A DNA stretch of 64,000 nt from Phallusia mammillata (Eukaryota; Chordata; Ascidiacea; Phlebobranchia; Ascidiidae): the NCBI GenBank assembly GCA_003260075.1, contig QLIY01000205.1, positions 60,300 through 124,299 of the forward strand, given 5' to 3'. The position numbers and the translations under genes are program-made. How positions within the stretch are numbered: position 1 is the stretch's first letter; the number at the start of each line of letters is the position of its first letter. This document shows, in pieces, positions 1 to 12,829 of the stretch. Below the pieces are notes generated by a model. It saw only the letters and a program-made list of their open reading frames with translations. It did no database searches and was not told the DNA's origin.

Positions 1-746
1 GGATTAATATGTAACATCTGTCCAAATTTTAATAAATTTGGAGCACTCTTTCTTGACCAAACGCGTTTAACAAACTAGCGTTAGACAGAAAAAAGAAAAA
101 AAGAAAAAAGAAAAAAAAATACGGACAAAAACAATATGTGTCCCCTTCATAGAAGGGGACCCATAATAAATATTTATTAAGCATTAATTTATTTCGTTGT
201 AACTTCAATGCGGTCGACCTGTGGTTACTTGTAGCGGTTTGCATCATTTGTTTGAGTTTTTCAAATGTTGCTGTCATCGGCTGCATAAATCGAATAAACC
301 GTTCCTCGTCTTCGCCTGAAAAAATATCACAATTTTTGGGTTACCTGACATAACATACAAAATATCTGTTCAAAATTTTCACATATGCTGTGAAAACGTC
401 TTCAGAACTATACATAGTACGCCAGGCCCATTAGAAGGCTTTATAACCAGTTGGTCTAGCATTCCCATGTGCCAAGGCATGGGCAGGAAAAATCTAGACT
501 GCGGTGGGATTCGAACCCACGGAACCCTATCACGTCGGAATTCACATCACAAGCACCCGTTGTCTATGAGAGTTATTCCGCTTGGTTTAATAAATAACAT
601 AGGGACACAATTGCATTAAATCAATCACCAAGCCGGAAACAACTTTTTAAGATTGAACAAGGATTTATGTACAGGTTTTAGTACATACCTAAATCAACAG
701 CGAGAAGCCTTCCAAGGGCTGTATAGAACACTGTTCGACATTTGAG

Positions 747-845
<99 letters not shown>

Positions 846-3671
846 ATATGTAAGTAAGTAGTCTGGTATATGGATCGCCATATTTCATTTAATATTCAGT
901 TGTTGTATTCGTCTATATATATCAGTTTTTTTTAAGCTTTAATTTCGATGAATTCTTTTGCAAGAGGTTTGCGAAAAAACGTTTTCAATTTGTAGTGTAG
1001 TATTTCAAAACCGGTTTAAAAACTTTTAAATGTTTCTAAAATTGTTTAAATCGGGTTTGTATCTGGAAAATATTTTCAAAGTGTTCACATTTACTGATCA
1101 GTTGAACCACTCATAGGTCAGTGAAATTTTAATATACTTTCTTATATACTTTAAGCAGCTTTTGCGAAACAATATGAAACATAAGTTTATGAAACACAGA
1201 CACAACACATACCGGGTCGTTTTCAAGAAGAAACTGCACAGCATCTAATTTGACGAGTTTCCGAACAGAGCTGAATCCGACAGACAGATCCCCGAGTAAA
1301 TGAAGAGTTCCTTTCACAATTTCATCACTGTGGCTCCAATACTTGAGGTTGGTAATACTGCAAACCATAAGACATAAAAGTGAAATATAGTGAGGAAAAT
1401 TATCAAAGTGGTGTTCCCGCTGGGTAATTCGGAGTCAAACTTAGATAGGGTCAACATCAGACAAATAACTGTCACGTGTGTAAATTTAACACATTCTTGA
1501 GCAAAGGAGTGGAACCAACCAGTGTTAGAAAGAAAAAAGAAACAAAAAAATGGCCCGAAACAATACATGTCTCCTCTTCAAATAGGAAACCCATATGCCT
1601 TGCAACCTTCGTTGAATGTAGACAAATTTTGGTCAAAATTAAAAAGTCAAATCAATTGGTCAAAGTGTTTAACCGAACTGCCAAATTCTGACAATCGCAC
1701 TTACATCTTTCCAACAAAGACACTGAGAACTGCTGAGTCATCTCCGAGCTGTAATACTTCTCCCAATCGTTTATAGACCTTTAAAAATAAACACTTTCAT
1801 AAACAAAACTGCTGAAATAATGGCAGCCGTTTATTCATAAAAATGTTTCGCTAGATATTGGGCTGTTAAAACCCGCCTAAAAAGACCCCTTTGTTCTTAA
1901 AAGGTACAGTATCTTTAGTAACAAATTTGTTACTGGTCAAACTATAAGAGTTTTGTTTAATATTACGTCACACAGGCCTAAAAAGACACCTTCTTTCTTT
2001 TTTACCTACCAAACTATAGTAATTTCGTTTGTTTTAAGTTATACAAGTAAAAGTTTTCTTGACCTTTGAACTTTTCTGTACTTGGTCGCCCACGTAGATT
2101 TTGCGGAATTGTTCGAAGAAGGAAAGAAAAGCAAGTTCGATCGTTGAATTTCCATTTCCCTCTGGCAACCGCCTGGTAAATTAAACCCATAAAAGTAAGG
2201 TTATACAGTAGACTTTGGGTAATCCGGACCAGTTTTGAGCAAAAAAAATTCCGGATTAATCGATGTCGATTTGGTCCAGTCTTACCACATTACAAATCAT
2301 TTGTACCTCAAGTTTTGTCCGAATTAGGCGAAGATCCGGATTAACCGAATCCAAATAGCAAATACCCTTAAATAAGTAGTTTTAAACACGTCCATCGTGC
2401 AACTTTTTCGCCAAACTGCACATTTTTATCGATTTATTAATTAAACTAAACTAAACTCGTTTGGAGGAATTTCGTCAAACCCCCGTTATAATAGCTATGG
2501 ATAAAGTTATTTGCTTGTGCATTTACCGGTCAGTAATGGCCATCAGCTGTAGAACACGAATCACTAATTCCCCGTCCATGGCGTCATGCTCGTCAGTAGC
2601 CGCAAACGAGACTCGACCACCGATCACTGCTCCCACCAAGTGGATAATCCAAGTGAGTTTACCTAAACACAGGAGAGCGTATATCAAAACAGATCATTGT
2701 AGGGAAAATGTTGGATTAAACAAAACAATTTGGGATAAGTCGTATAAATATTAATTATCAGTTATGTGATATTGTCAGTTTATGCTCAGAAGTTCTGTGC
2801 TAGATAAACTACCTAAAGGAAGCAAAAGTCTTTGGCCGTCGGAACTGCTGCGGAGAAGCTCTTCAAGATTTGATGCTGATTCATCAAATGTTTGAACCAG
2901 CAACTGAAAACACATAGATGTTGGAATTTAGACCACAAATACAAAAACATTAACTACACTTCTGCAAAGAGAATACTGGCATACAGACAAACTTAAAATA
3001 ACACACACACATACATATATGGCCTGACCACAAAAAAAACATCAACACTACCCAGAGGCTAGTTTTAAATGATTTTTACTTTAAAAATTAAGGGAGTTTT
3101 AAGGACTTAGTCCACAAAAATTTCGATGAAATGTAATGAAAGGCATTCAATGCCATTGGTTTACAGATAAAGACACTGCCAACATCAAAAAAAAATGTCT
3201 TACAAAAAATTACAAAATAATAATCAGCATAAAAAATGTCCCAAAACAATTCTCCCGTAGATACCCCATAAACATTAAACAATTTTGGGTTGCTTTTACA
3301 GACCTGGCATGTATTGCTGTATTCACATCTTGCAATAGTTGATATTTGTTCTAATTGTTGTTTGATAAACGACATGTCATCTAGTGGATTTTCGAGGCCA
3401 TCTCGTAAAATTACTTCCACAGATTCGAGTCGTGATTCAACATAGGCTTTCAAAACTTCAGGCATAAAATTTTCCAGTCTGTGTGGTTCTGGAGCCTTGA
3501 TGTATGGAACACTGGCTGCCATTCTCTGTTTAAATGACACAAGTTTAAATGAATTTATTTTATGTTCAATGCTGTTTCCTTTTGTATGTTGGTTTTGTTT
3601 TCACGCTTACACTCGTTGTTTTGCAGGGCGACTGATGATGCCCACATGGGCATAAAATATATCATTGTAAG

Positions 3672-3704
<33 letters not shown>

Positions 3705-6700
3705 TGGACTTGCGACGCACCAGCAAATAAAAGTTAATGAGGAAACTTATTGGAAAAGTTGTGTTTATTGATACAACAACAAAAAGCCACAACAGAACTA
3801 TTCTGCAACCCCCCCCCCGTTGACTGATTCTGATTAGGAAGCACTGTTGCTTTGCCAATTTTTCTTACCGAAAATTACACATTCAGTAATCATTAGCATA
3901 TGATATCTGCTATTCTTAAAGGAGGTTGTGTAACAAACACTAAATGTTACTTTTTGTTCAATGTAATTAATTTTAATTTGCTGCAAACTGGGTAGAGAAT
4001 TAAGTATTTAGTGCAACTACTTTGTGCACACGAGGTTCTGGGTTCCAATCCCAGCCTGACCATTTGTGTTTTTCAGTGCATTAACTTACAACTACTTGAA
4101 TAAGAGGAGCCTGATGGGTTGAACTTAATTAAAGTTACCAGCATCAACAAGTCAAAACATCAACTTTATAACCTTGAACAGACTAGCAAAACATGACATG
4201 CAATTAAATGGTGGACTATTTGTAAGCATAACACATTCATGTGCTGTTTTACCAACAGGAATGAAAGAGAATTAATGAAACAACTATAAAAAAAACATCT
4301 AACTGATTGAAAACTAAGATGAACATAAAGGCATGACCGCAATCAACCCTGAAGCATATATTTTAGACCAGCGATCATGGCACACTCATACATAAAAATT
4401 ACAGGGTTCGAATCCCACTGAATGCTACATTTTTCTAGCCTGCACCTTGCTTTAGGGCAGTGGTTCCCTGGGGTTCCCCCAAGGGGTCCGTGAAATGGTT
4501 TTAGGGGGTCCGTGTAGGCAAAAAATGTTTGTACCATTAACCAACAGTCCAATATTTGTAAGTTTTCGAACTGTTTTTACAATGCTGCATACGAGTGCAG
4601 ACTGTGTATCAAACCTTTGCAATGCAAAAATATACTTTTTTGTGATTGTTATCTCTATTGTGACATCACAACACACATGAACAATAGAATTATAGTGCTT
4701 TGTTTCAAGTTTTGTACACTAGAAAATTTATCTCTCTGTTGCGTTGACTTCTACAGTACGGAACATCATTGAGATTTAAGGACTGTAAAAGTTAATTAAA
4801 ATGCTGCTTAAAAATGTATAATAACGTATAATCCAAAAAACAAACGCATAGAAAGAATTTAAAAATTTTACATTGGGGGTCCGCAGGCACATAAAATTTA
4901 TAAAAGGGGTCTGTGACTACAAAAATGTTGGGAACCACTGCTGTAGGGGAATGCTTGTGACCGGCTGATTCGGTATAATGCCTACAATATAGGCCTGGCA
5001 TACTGTGATTGGAAACTATTTATATTTTACGTTACATTTTACCAACCTTGCATATGTAAGATATAACAATGTATAAAAAAAACAATAAAACTTGTCATAC
5101 CTGCCAAAGACTGAGGAGGTAATGAATAGAGTTAGGTGAAAAATGCCACATTCGTAAGGAGGTTACTGTAAAATTTGCGACAAGCTGCATGGTCTCCAGG
5201 TAGCAAGGGGTTTTGACCAACTCTCCTAGTTGATAATTTGCCTTCAGCCGAGCGATCATTCGACAAAATTCATGAAATGTTGATTCTTCAGACAATTTCT
5301 AAACAACAAAGGCTCGTTGTTATATGACAAGGTTTAATAAATATATTTCTGGAAACTGCATTGTATTGAATACCAAACATATTGTTTTGTTAGTGGAACC
5401 ATGATAGGAGGGTTTTGTGTGGGTTTCACCATTATAGATACACCCCTATAGTTCAGTTGTATACATATGTTTGTGCCATAGTTACAATGCTATTTTCACT
5501 ATTACAGTTTTTTACCTGTGGGTTTTCTAAGATGCCTTTGATTCCCTTCAGGATATCAGAAAGGAACTTAATGCGCTCGGTATTGTTGAACAAGGAACGA
5601 CGAACCGACACAATTTGAACAATACAAGACATAACAATTGCACACAGTGATTCAGGAAGCCTTAAAAACACAATGCAACGTTCTAAAAATTCTGGGCAAA
5701 ACAATACAAGCCAGTATTTGACGGTAAAAGATCACAACGTTTCAACAGTTTCTTTGGTGATCATCATGTAAAATAATGCCAACAGAAGGGATGTAAGATC
5801 AAAAGAATCATTAAGATGTTTTACACTCAAATACTGACTTGTATCGTTTTGCTCAGGACCTTTTTTAAATTAAATTTCAAAACAATAATAAAAGAAGGGA
5901 CAAAATAGAACCCCAAGTATTTTCATTGAAATTTGATTGACCATAAAATCTTATTCAACATTAACTATTTTAACTTTTTCTTGAAACACAAAAGAGCATT
6001 TTCTCAACCAATAATACACTACCATTCAGGATTGAATATGCAATAAAGCGAAACTTGTTATTAACCGCATTGTGTTGTAACTCCAATTAAGGAAACTAAC
6101 ATGTCAGACCCGGCAAACACTAATAAGTTGTAGTTTTAAAATAGGTGATAAATTAAACTTCCAAAAACCTTACTCTCACTTACACATTGTAAAGATTAAG
6201 GAACAACTGTGAAGTGCTGAGGTCAACAAAAGTAGAGCGCCACCCGGTGGGAATTTGTACTGTGATGAGGTCATCACCTGAGTCATCATACGATGTTCCG
6301 ATAAAGTCAAATGAAAGACAGTTTAATGTAAGCTGAAGAACAGCACCAAGTAATGTGCACTGAAAACAGGAATTTACAGTTAAGCACAACAGTAACACAG
6401 AAAAAAGCAAAAAAATCTACTGTAGATAGCTGCCCAACATTAGTATTTTATAAAGAATGAAAAAAGTTTAGGTTTGACGACGCTGTAGCTACACTGCTAT
6501 TACAATAGGAGGTCACAAAAGGTTGATCATGTTGCATTTAGTTAAATTATAAGTTTGTGCTAGTTTGGAAAAAGTATTAAGACCAAAAAGTTCCCCCCCC
6601 CCTTATAAAGAATGAAAAAAGTTTAGGTTTGACGACGCTGTAGCTACACTACTATTACAATAGGAGGTCACAAAAGGTTGATCACGTTGCATTTAGTTAA

Positions 6701-8777
6701 ATTATAAGTTTGTGCTCGTTTGGAAAAAGTATTAAGACCAAAAAGTCGCAGACAGAAATGATCACAAAAATTGGCAATGTATGGTAGCAGCTATGACAAG
6801 TTAAGTATCTAACAGGAATCAGGAGTAAAATTTTACTATATTTTTATGATAAAATCGAAAAACTAGTTAATTTTGTCTAGGATGTGTTTTAATACCTGTT
6901 CATCTCTCTGTATTTGTTCCCCAGAGACGAGTGCTTGATTGAGCATGCTGCAAGCTAATTGAAATATTTCGAAGAGGGTGGTGTCCCTGAATGATGCTGC
7001 AATTTTACGATGCCGAGTCAATGGTTTTATATTGTCTGATCTGTTAATATCGGCAACCAACTCTGTCAACAGTTGAATTCCAACATTACATTGCTCTGTG
7101 TTGCCCTACAAAATACAATGCAGTTTGATTGATTTATATCTGCTGAATAAACAAAAATATTTCTAAATATATATGTTATTAATCATAGTACGCAAAGTCC
7201 ATTTAGGGCCTAATACTGATTCAAATGGTCACCAAGCATTCACATAAGGCTAGCTATAGGCTAACCTACACAGGCTCAGATGTAAACCCGTTAAACTCGT
7301 ATCACAAGCAATGCTCCCTGCCTCATATGCTGCACAAGTCAGCTTCGTAGTATGGCATTGCCAGATTAACAGATGAATAAAATTCACAACTATTATGATT
7401 TTTTTCATCTTAACTAAATTTGTTTCTGAAAAAGAAATACTGACCTGCAGAAACTTGCTGATGTCAGAAATAACATTGCGAAATGGCCATTCTTCTTTGA
7501 ATGAATCAAACCAGGCAATTTTTGTGATACGAGCATACAGCAGGGCTAATGATTCTTGCACAAATGCAGGCTGCTTAGAGCCAGAATACAGGTAGCTGAG
7601 AATGTAATTTCCTAAAAGGAAGCAAGGTATATGTAAACTTTTGTAATGCTTGGCAAGTTGTTTCAGCAGATTTTAAAACACTGATTTGTCAAAGGTTTTA
7701 GCTTTAGCAACAATGTTAGTGTTTGCAATTTGCCTTTTTTTCAGACAAACTAATGTTGCAAAACTTTTAATGTTGAATTTAATTATTACTTGAAGTGGGC
7801 ATTTCATAAGCTGGAATATACAATGAAAACAGCACAAAAAATTATACACAATGCAGAAAAGGTTTTAGTTTTGGCAACAATGCTAATGCATGTAAAATGC
7901 ATTTTATAAGCAGACTTGGGTTGCATAACTATATTTTAATCATAACTTTAATTGGGAAATAGATAATCTGGAATATGTAATAAAAAGTGATATCTTACTT
8001 ATATCCAAGCGCTGCTGCTGTGGCAGTGGAGAACCTTGCTTAGTCACTCGCTTTGTCCCCCCCCCCCCATAACTATATTTTAATCATAACTTTTATTGAG
8101 AAATAGATAATCTGGAATATGCAATAAAAAGTGATATCTTACTTATATCCAAGCGCTGTTGCTGTGGCAGTGGAGAACCTTGCTTAGTCACTCGCTTTGT
8201 AAGGGTTGAAGCAGCAATAAGTATTGCATAGGGTGACTGAAATTAAAAAACAACCACCTCATAGCCTTGACTTCCAAAATGTTGTCTTAAAGTACACAGC
8301 TTGTAGCTACAACCCATTTAGCCATTTTTGCAATTGCAAACTTCATAGCTATCTGGTGTTAAAGTATAAATTATTACATTGCATTTTGCACATCAAAAAG
8401 TTTATTTTTCAGTTACTGAGCTGTAGGAAGCCGACGCCCCACATATGCAAAATCTAAATTGTAGATAATATTGTACAGTATAGTAATAAGCATTTTAACA
8501 CTTACAGCGGCCCTTTGCAACAACAATTGACATTTATCAAGGACTAGAGGATCATTAACAAATTCAACAAGGACTTTTTCTGCTTGCTGTCGTATGTTGA
8601 CATCGTTAGTTTGGTACATCGCAGTACAAACTTGCTCCAGTTTTAGAATTTCCTGCAATAAAAAACAGCCCATTTTGCCAGTTATGCCCCGAGTCCGAAA
8701 CTATAGCCAAGTTTACATAACCAATGCAGCAATTTCTGGGTATAGGTTTGGAATTGGACAATGCATACCTGTTCCAT
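1..8777 (-). CDS. XPO7: Exportin-7 (RanBP16), 5' two thirds, partial at window edge
   Basis: Importin-beta-superfamily nuclear transport receptor that binds RanGTP and carries proteins through the nuclear pore. Exons read on the minus strand: 8777-8769, 8652-8506, 8236-8143, 7611-7445, 7105-6896, 6359-6184, 5660-5516, 5298-5101, 3525-3304, 2903-2813, 2662-2527, 2172-2064, 1778-1705, 1357-1213, 747-689 (5' part missing) and 315-219. Phases join without a stop up to 1213. The translation aligns throughout with human exportin-7, for example [38 protein letters not shown] and ITNLKYW. The last third lies beyond base 1. The three-codon first exon (Met-Glu-Gln) is inferred from frame and splice fit only. 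A 98-base C run cuts off the start of the exon at 747-689. The last donor (219) is a weak GTCGAC and is uncertain. Confidence 0.93.
50..165. repeat. Dispersed repeat with purine-rich tract and short hairpin
   Basis: Contains an A/G-rich tract followed by acaatatgtgtccccttcat and aaggggaccc, which can fold back on itself. The same unit occurs inverted at about 22309-22400 and, more diverged, at 1484-1600. It lies in the XPO7 intron after exon 315-219. Confidence 0.55.
219..689. repeat. tRNA-derived SINE fragment (antisense) in XPO7 intron
   Basis: About 405-530 holds the family block: aggcccattagaaggc, then ctagcattcccatg, then a reversed B-box, gtgggattcgaaccca. The same module recurs near 4360, 9655, 46400, 49700, 51400 and 55250. 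The rest of this stretch is XPO7 exon 315-219 and intron. Confidence 0.6.
748..845. other. C run of 98 (probable converted gap)
   Basis: Pure C. It abuts XPO7 exon 747-689 and removes that exon's acceptor and about 20 expected codons, as a sequence gap would. Confidence 0.7.
2206..2357. repeat. pogo-like MITE, degenerate copy
   Basis: Starts TA-CAGTAGACTTTGGG and contains tccggatt blocks and the internal motif taccacattacaaatcattt shared with 51926-52118; the right end is blurred. Confidence 0.5.
3672..3818. repeat. hAT-type MITE piece between two C runs
   Basis: C runs at 3672-3704 (33) and 3809-3818 (10) enclose sequence matching, in reverse, the MITE at 23736-23950 (gcgacgcacc and the gttgtgtttattgatacaac region). 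Its ends are missing, as if both fell in gaps. Confidence 0.6.
4352..4990 (+). repeat. SINE split by a later hAT MITE
   Basis: SINE sequence (agaccagcgatca, ggttcgaatccc, ttttctagcctg) runs to 4457, is interrupted by the element at 4458-4940, and resumes with the SINE tail (ggctgattcggtata, ggcctggcatactgtga). Confidence 0.7.
4458..4940. mobile_element. hAT-type MITE nested in a SINE
   Basis: Ends are CAGTGGTTCCC and GGGAACCACTG (inverted). The flanking 8 bases ctttaggg and ctgtaggg match at 7 of 8 positions, the target-site size of hAT elements. No transposase is encoded. Confidence 0.75.
6448..6746. repeat. Direct duplication around C run 6593-6602
   Basis: 6448-6592 and 6603-6746 are near-identical copies (a few substitutions) separated by a 10-base C run in an XPO7 intron. 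Probably unmerged alleles. Confidence 0.75.
7925..8201. repeat. Duplication including part of an XPO7 exon
   Basis: 7925-8056 repeats 8068-8201 across an 11-base C run. The copy carries the 3' part of XPO7 exon 8236-8143 with only a synonymous change seen. Probably allelic. Confidence 0.75.
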
Positions 8778-10644
8778 TTTGTGCTGTTGTTTCGAGATAT
8801 GTTAATTTCCGTTTAGTTTTTCACTATATTTTCTCGACACTTGTATAAAATATAAGTATGCTATTAATCGTGTCCTGTTTAGGTGTAAAATAGAGTAAAT
8901 GAAGTAGAAATCGGACAATTATTAAGTTCTAGTCTATTCCAGGTGCTGCTTGGTTGAAGTAACACTGTGGCTACAAAATTGATGTTTACAACGTTTCATT
9001 TAACGAGAACGGTTTTGAGAGAGTATTGCTGGAGTCTGGACACACAAACAACCCACGCACGTCGCGCTACGCGATCTTAAAATGACAACAAACGTTTTCT
9101 GCAGAAGGTGCTGAAAATTGCTGCAACACGACTAAAGTTTGCCACAAAATTGGATTGCAAGTGTTTATTAGTGAAGTTTCCATATTCAGAATAACTGACC
9201 GTAGCACTGACTTTGATTTATTAAAACTGCTTTAAAGAGAATTTCGGTAAACAATTCTTTATAGTTATGCAAATTACTCCGAGCAAAAAAGGTGTACGGT
9301 AAAATTGGAGATGCAAATAAAACGATTATAATTAGTTTCCCCCCCCCCGAATAAATTCGGCAAACCGAATATTCGGTACATCTCTAGTTATAACCCCCTT
9401 GAGGAAAACCTGCCTTGGAGGCGAAAAATGTGCTTGTGCAACAAATGTTTTGACCAAACTTTGCGCAACCCCCCCCCCTTCTTTATAGTTATGCAAATTA
9501 CTCCGAGCAAAAAAGGTGTACGGTAAGATTGGAGATGCAAATAAAACGATTATAATTAGTTTTGGTTATAACCCCCTTGAGGAAAACCTGCCTTGGAGGC
9601 GAAAAAAAAAAAATTTGCGCAGTTCAGTTGGCAAAACACTTCCCCGAGATAAACTCCTATCGTGGGTTCGAATCCCACCACAGACCATCTTGAAGGTTCG
9701 GCTTGATACGATACAACGGGTCTATTTGCTTTCCACTGACGTAGCAGTCTTGTTGGAGTAGATATGCCCATCGCCTACATTTATGTTCTTAATTCTGAAG
9801 GCACACTTTCTCCTGGATAACTTTGTACATAAATACACCCACACACAAAACTGCAATTTGTTTGTTATTATAATACCTGTTCAACATATTTGCCAAAAAC
9901 ATTTTCTACAGTGCAAAAGTTGGAACATATAAAATGCATTTTAATTTTAAGATAATTGACAATTGTACACAAAGCAACATGTCACACTGACTTATTAAAT
10001 ACAGAGTCATTTTTTATCTGTGAGGGAAAAAACATTTATTAATTCAGCTAGTTTTTTTCAGTGTGGGCATTTTTGTAAAAAAACAAACAAAAACAAAACA
10101 TATTGGTGTACTGTCACTTCTGTAATGGATACCTTTTGAGTATATTTTAGTCACAAACATATTGTACGTTACATATTTTTTGGTTGATAATCATTATCAA
10201 ACCATAAAATTGTTCTGAGGTGTCAAAAAAACAAAAATGAGACAAGTAATATTTGCTAAGATTGTTGCATAGTTCAAAGACCCAAATCACATGCTAAATG
10301 CCAGCTATGCCTTGTAAAGCTTTGACAATTGAATGACTTACATACGCGAAAAGACAGAGGATCTGTTTCACTGGCTAAAAAAGCAATAAGGAACAGCATT
10401 TTGGAACCATCGCGTTACAATATTGAGTGACATGATTGTCTACCAGAAAAAAGTTCTAAAAATACTGCGTAGCAGAACTGTCAATGTACTGTGGACTGTA
10501 TTAATCTTATGGAACCTTGGGTATTGATATTATGAAACAAAATTTATGGTGCAATGGCACTTTTGCCTTACAACTTGCAACAAATATAAATTGTTAAAAC
10601 AGTTGTTTTGCACATTGAAAAACTTTGTATAACCCAATAAAAAG
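8778..10644. other. XPO7-RFK intergenic stretch
   Basis: No gene seen. Holds C runs at 9339-9348 and 9469-9478 with repeated flanks (about 9257-9338 repeated at 9479-9562), and a SINE fragment at about 9650-9730 with the B-box gggttcgaatcccac. The XPO7 promoter should lie just right of 8777, the RFK 3' end just left of 10645. Confidence 0.6.
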
Positions 10645-11707
10645 CTATGTTTCCTTTGTTTGAAACCCATTGACAACTTTGTCAGCAGTAACATCCAGTT
10701 GTCCTTTCGTGGGTTGTTTTGATGTAATGCTGGCAATGTCTTGGAAAAAACTGTGTTTAGAAAACTCAACCATTTCTTGCTTGGAAAGTTCAGCAGTTGC
10801 AATGTTGATGTCATTGTGAATTGCACTTATTAGATTATCTGCATGTTAAAAAAAGAAGTCAATTCACAGAAACTCCACAGAAAGGCTTCCCTGACTTCGC
10901 TCATTAGGAATTATTTTTGTAAAAAACTATAAATTACCCCCCCCCCCGTTAAAAAAAGAAGTCAATTCACAGAAACTCCACAGAAAGGCTTCCCTAACTT
11001 CGCTCATTAGGAAGTCTTTTTGTAAAAAACATTAAATTATGCCCTAAACAATAACAGTTGATGATTTAGCTATCATTAATACATTAGAAATGCAATGAAC
11101 ATAAAAAATAGTTAAAGGACACAAAAATTAAGCCCAAAATCATTAAACAAAATAACTTTTTAACACAAAATTGGAGTAACATGCAACAATATATATTCCT
11201 TGATTTGTTGTCCATCAGCTGGAAAGCAAATAGGATAAAAACGTTACAAAACTTGCCTATAGAGGTAAAATTCTGTTCAGGACGAATGTAGCCAAGTATA
11301 ATCAACTTTAAAATGGAACCATAAAAATCACCACCAAAATCGTGCATAATATGTGTTTCCTGCAACAAAATAGAACATGTTTGAAAGCTTTTTTATGTCA
11401 CCACTTACTTTAACTCAAACCGATTCAGCATTAGTTATAACCAAATACTTTTATGAACAGTATTATAACCTCAATCATTTAACTATAACCTACTGTAGTT
11501 TTACAGGATTGTTTTATTCTCTGATCATTTATGATTTTAGCAGTATTTCTCAGTGAACTGCAGCATTAAAAGCAGAAAAACTAACAAACAAATGGACTTG
11601 CACACGAACACGTCTAGCAGATAAATATTGTACGACAGCATAATAATTACTGGGAACAGCCTTGAAACATATGTGTGGAACAGTGATATATAAACCACAG
11701 TATGTTA

Positions 11708-11802
<95 letters not shown>

Positions 11803-12829
11803 CTTGTAGTCTATTCCATGTGACTACAAGTTTTCCAAGCCTGTAAATGCATTTAGTTAACTACCTCTTGCAGACCTGTTGAACTGATTGGTTTGGCATA
11901 TGTTACTAAAAAAAACATCTGTTACCAAAAATGTATACCATAGATTTTTTTGTGTTCTTGTAGAATGGGTTCCAGCCCACGCTCATAACCATTTTATGCA
12001 CATCGCCATTGTCAACTTGTGCCCATCCATAATAGATTCCAGTTTGCATATCATCAGGCAACTTGTCAACAACAGATTCAGGAAAGTTTGCTGAAAAAAG
12101 AATGTGTTTTAGGAGAAATACATGATTTACAAGCAGGGCTTAATCTTTTTGGCCACTTTTTATTCGGTTCTACTAAATACAGCATGGTACCACATGTGAC
12201 CGCTTGGTATACCCGATGTGACCACATGTTATCACACGGCAGGAAGTTGTAAAAGACTGGAATATGCTTTTACATAAATTATAATTTTGCGTACTTTTGA
12301 AAGCTCTGATGGTGAGAGCTATTTGGGTTGGGTGAGGGTTTGTAATTAAAATGATACTACAATCTGGTCTAATTTACCCTTGTTGGGGCTTGTATTCTCA
12401 CATTTCACACACCATGCAGTATTCTATGTGGAATACCATTCGGTAACATGTGGTATTCAACACCAACCTGTTTTTCCCAAAAAAACAAGTTATAGAACAT
12501 GGATATTCAAGATTTCTCGTCTTAAAAGTTAGTTTAGGTTGCAGAATACTAGTTACCTCAATCATGAAATAAATTCCCATGCACTTTATAAATATAGAAC
12601 GCACCATAACACAACTTAATTAAAAGTGGGTCAAATTTACACAGTTTCGTGCAGACAATTGGTTCACTTTAATACCATAGCTTTTTTTTAAATAAAAGTA
12701 AACCTTTTAATACAGAGGAATCTACACACCTGTGGGAATGCCAAGCTCTTTACTCCCTCTTCCAAATCCTTTAACAACAGAACCACAACAAAAATGTGGT
12801 AAGCAGTTCATAATTTTGTCAAGTTTCAT
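10645..12829 (-). CDS. RFK: Riboflavin kinase (flavokinase)
   Basis: Phosphorylates riboflavin with ATP to give FMN, the first step from vitamin B2 to FMN and FAD; cytosolic. Four exons on the minus strand: 12829-12730, 12090-11939, 11359-11257 and 10838-10645 (stop TAG 10647-10645), together 549 bases, 182 residues. The N-terminus carries the family's ATP-binding region GFGRGSKELGIPTAN, whose Thr-Asn pair contacts Mg-ATP in known structures. GIYYGWAQ, SVGWNPFYKN, ETHIMHDF and FYG follow as in human RFK. The C-terminal helix has LISAIHNDI. A second Met at 12811 aligns with the human start, so the protein may begin there (176 residues). The intron after exon 3 has a GC donor (G|GCAAGT), the only choice that keeps frame and homology. 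A 90-base direct duplication around a C run lies in that intron. Confidence 0.93.
10846..11040. repeat. Direct duplication around C run 10937-10947
   Basis: About 90 bases repeated with few changes in the RFK intron between exons 3 and 4. Confidence 0.75.
11710..11800. other. C run of 91 (probable converted gap)
   Basis: Pure C in the RFK intron between exons 2 and 3, without duplicated flanks. Confidence 0.7.

Noticed and set aside
678..888. Polyglycine reading frames across the C run
   Set aside because: They exist only because of the 98-base run; the flanking sequence is an XPO7 exon on the minus strand.
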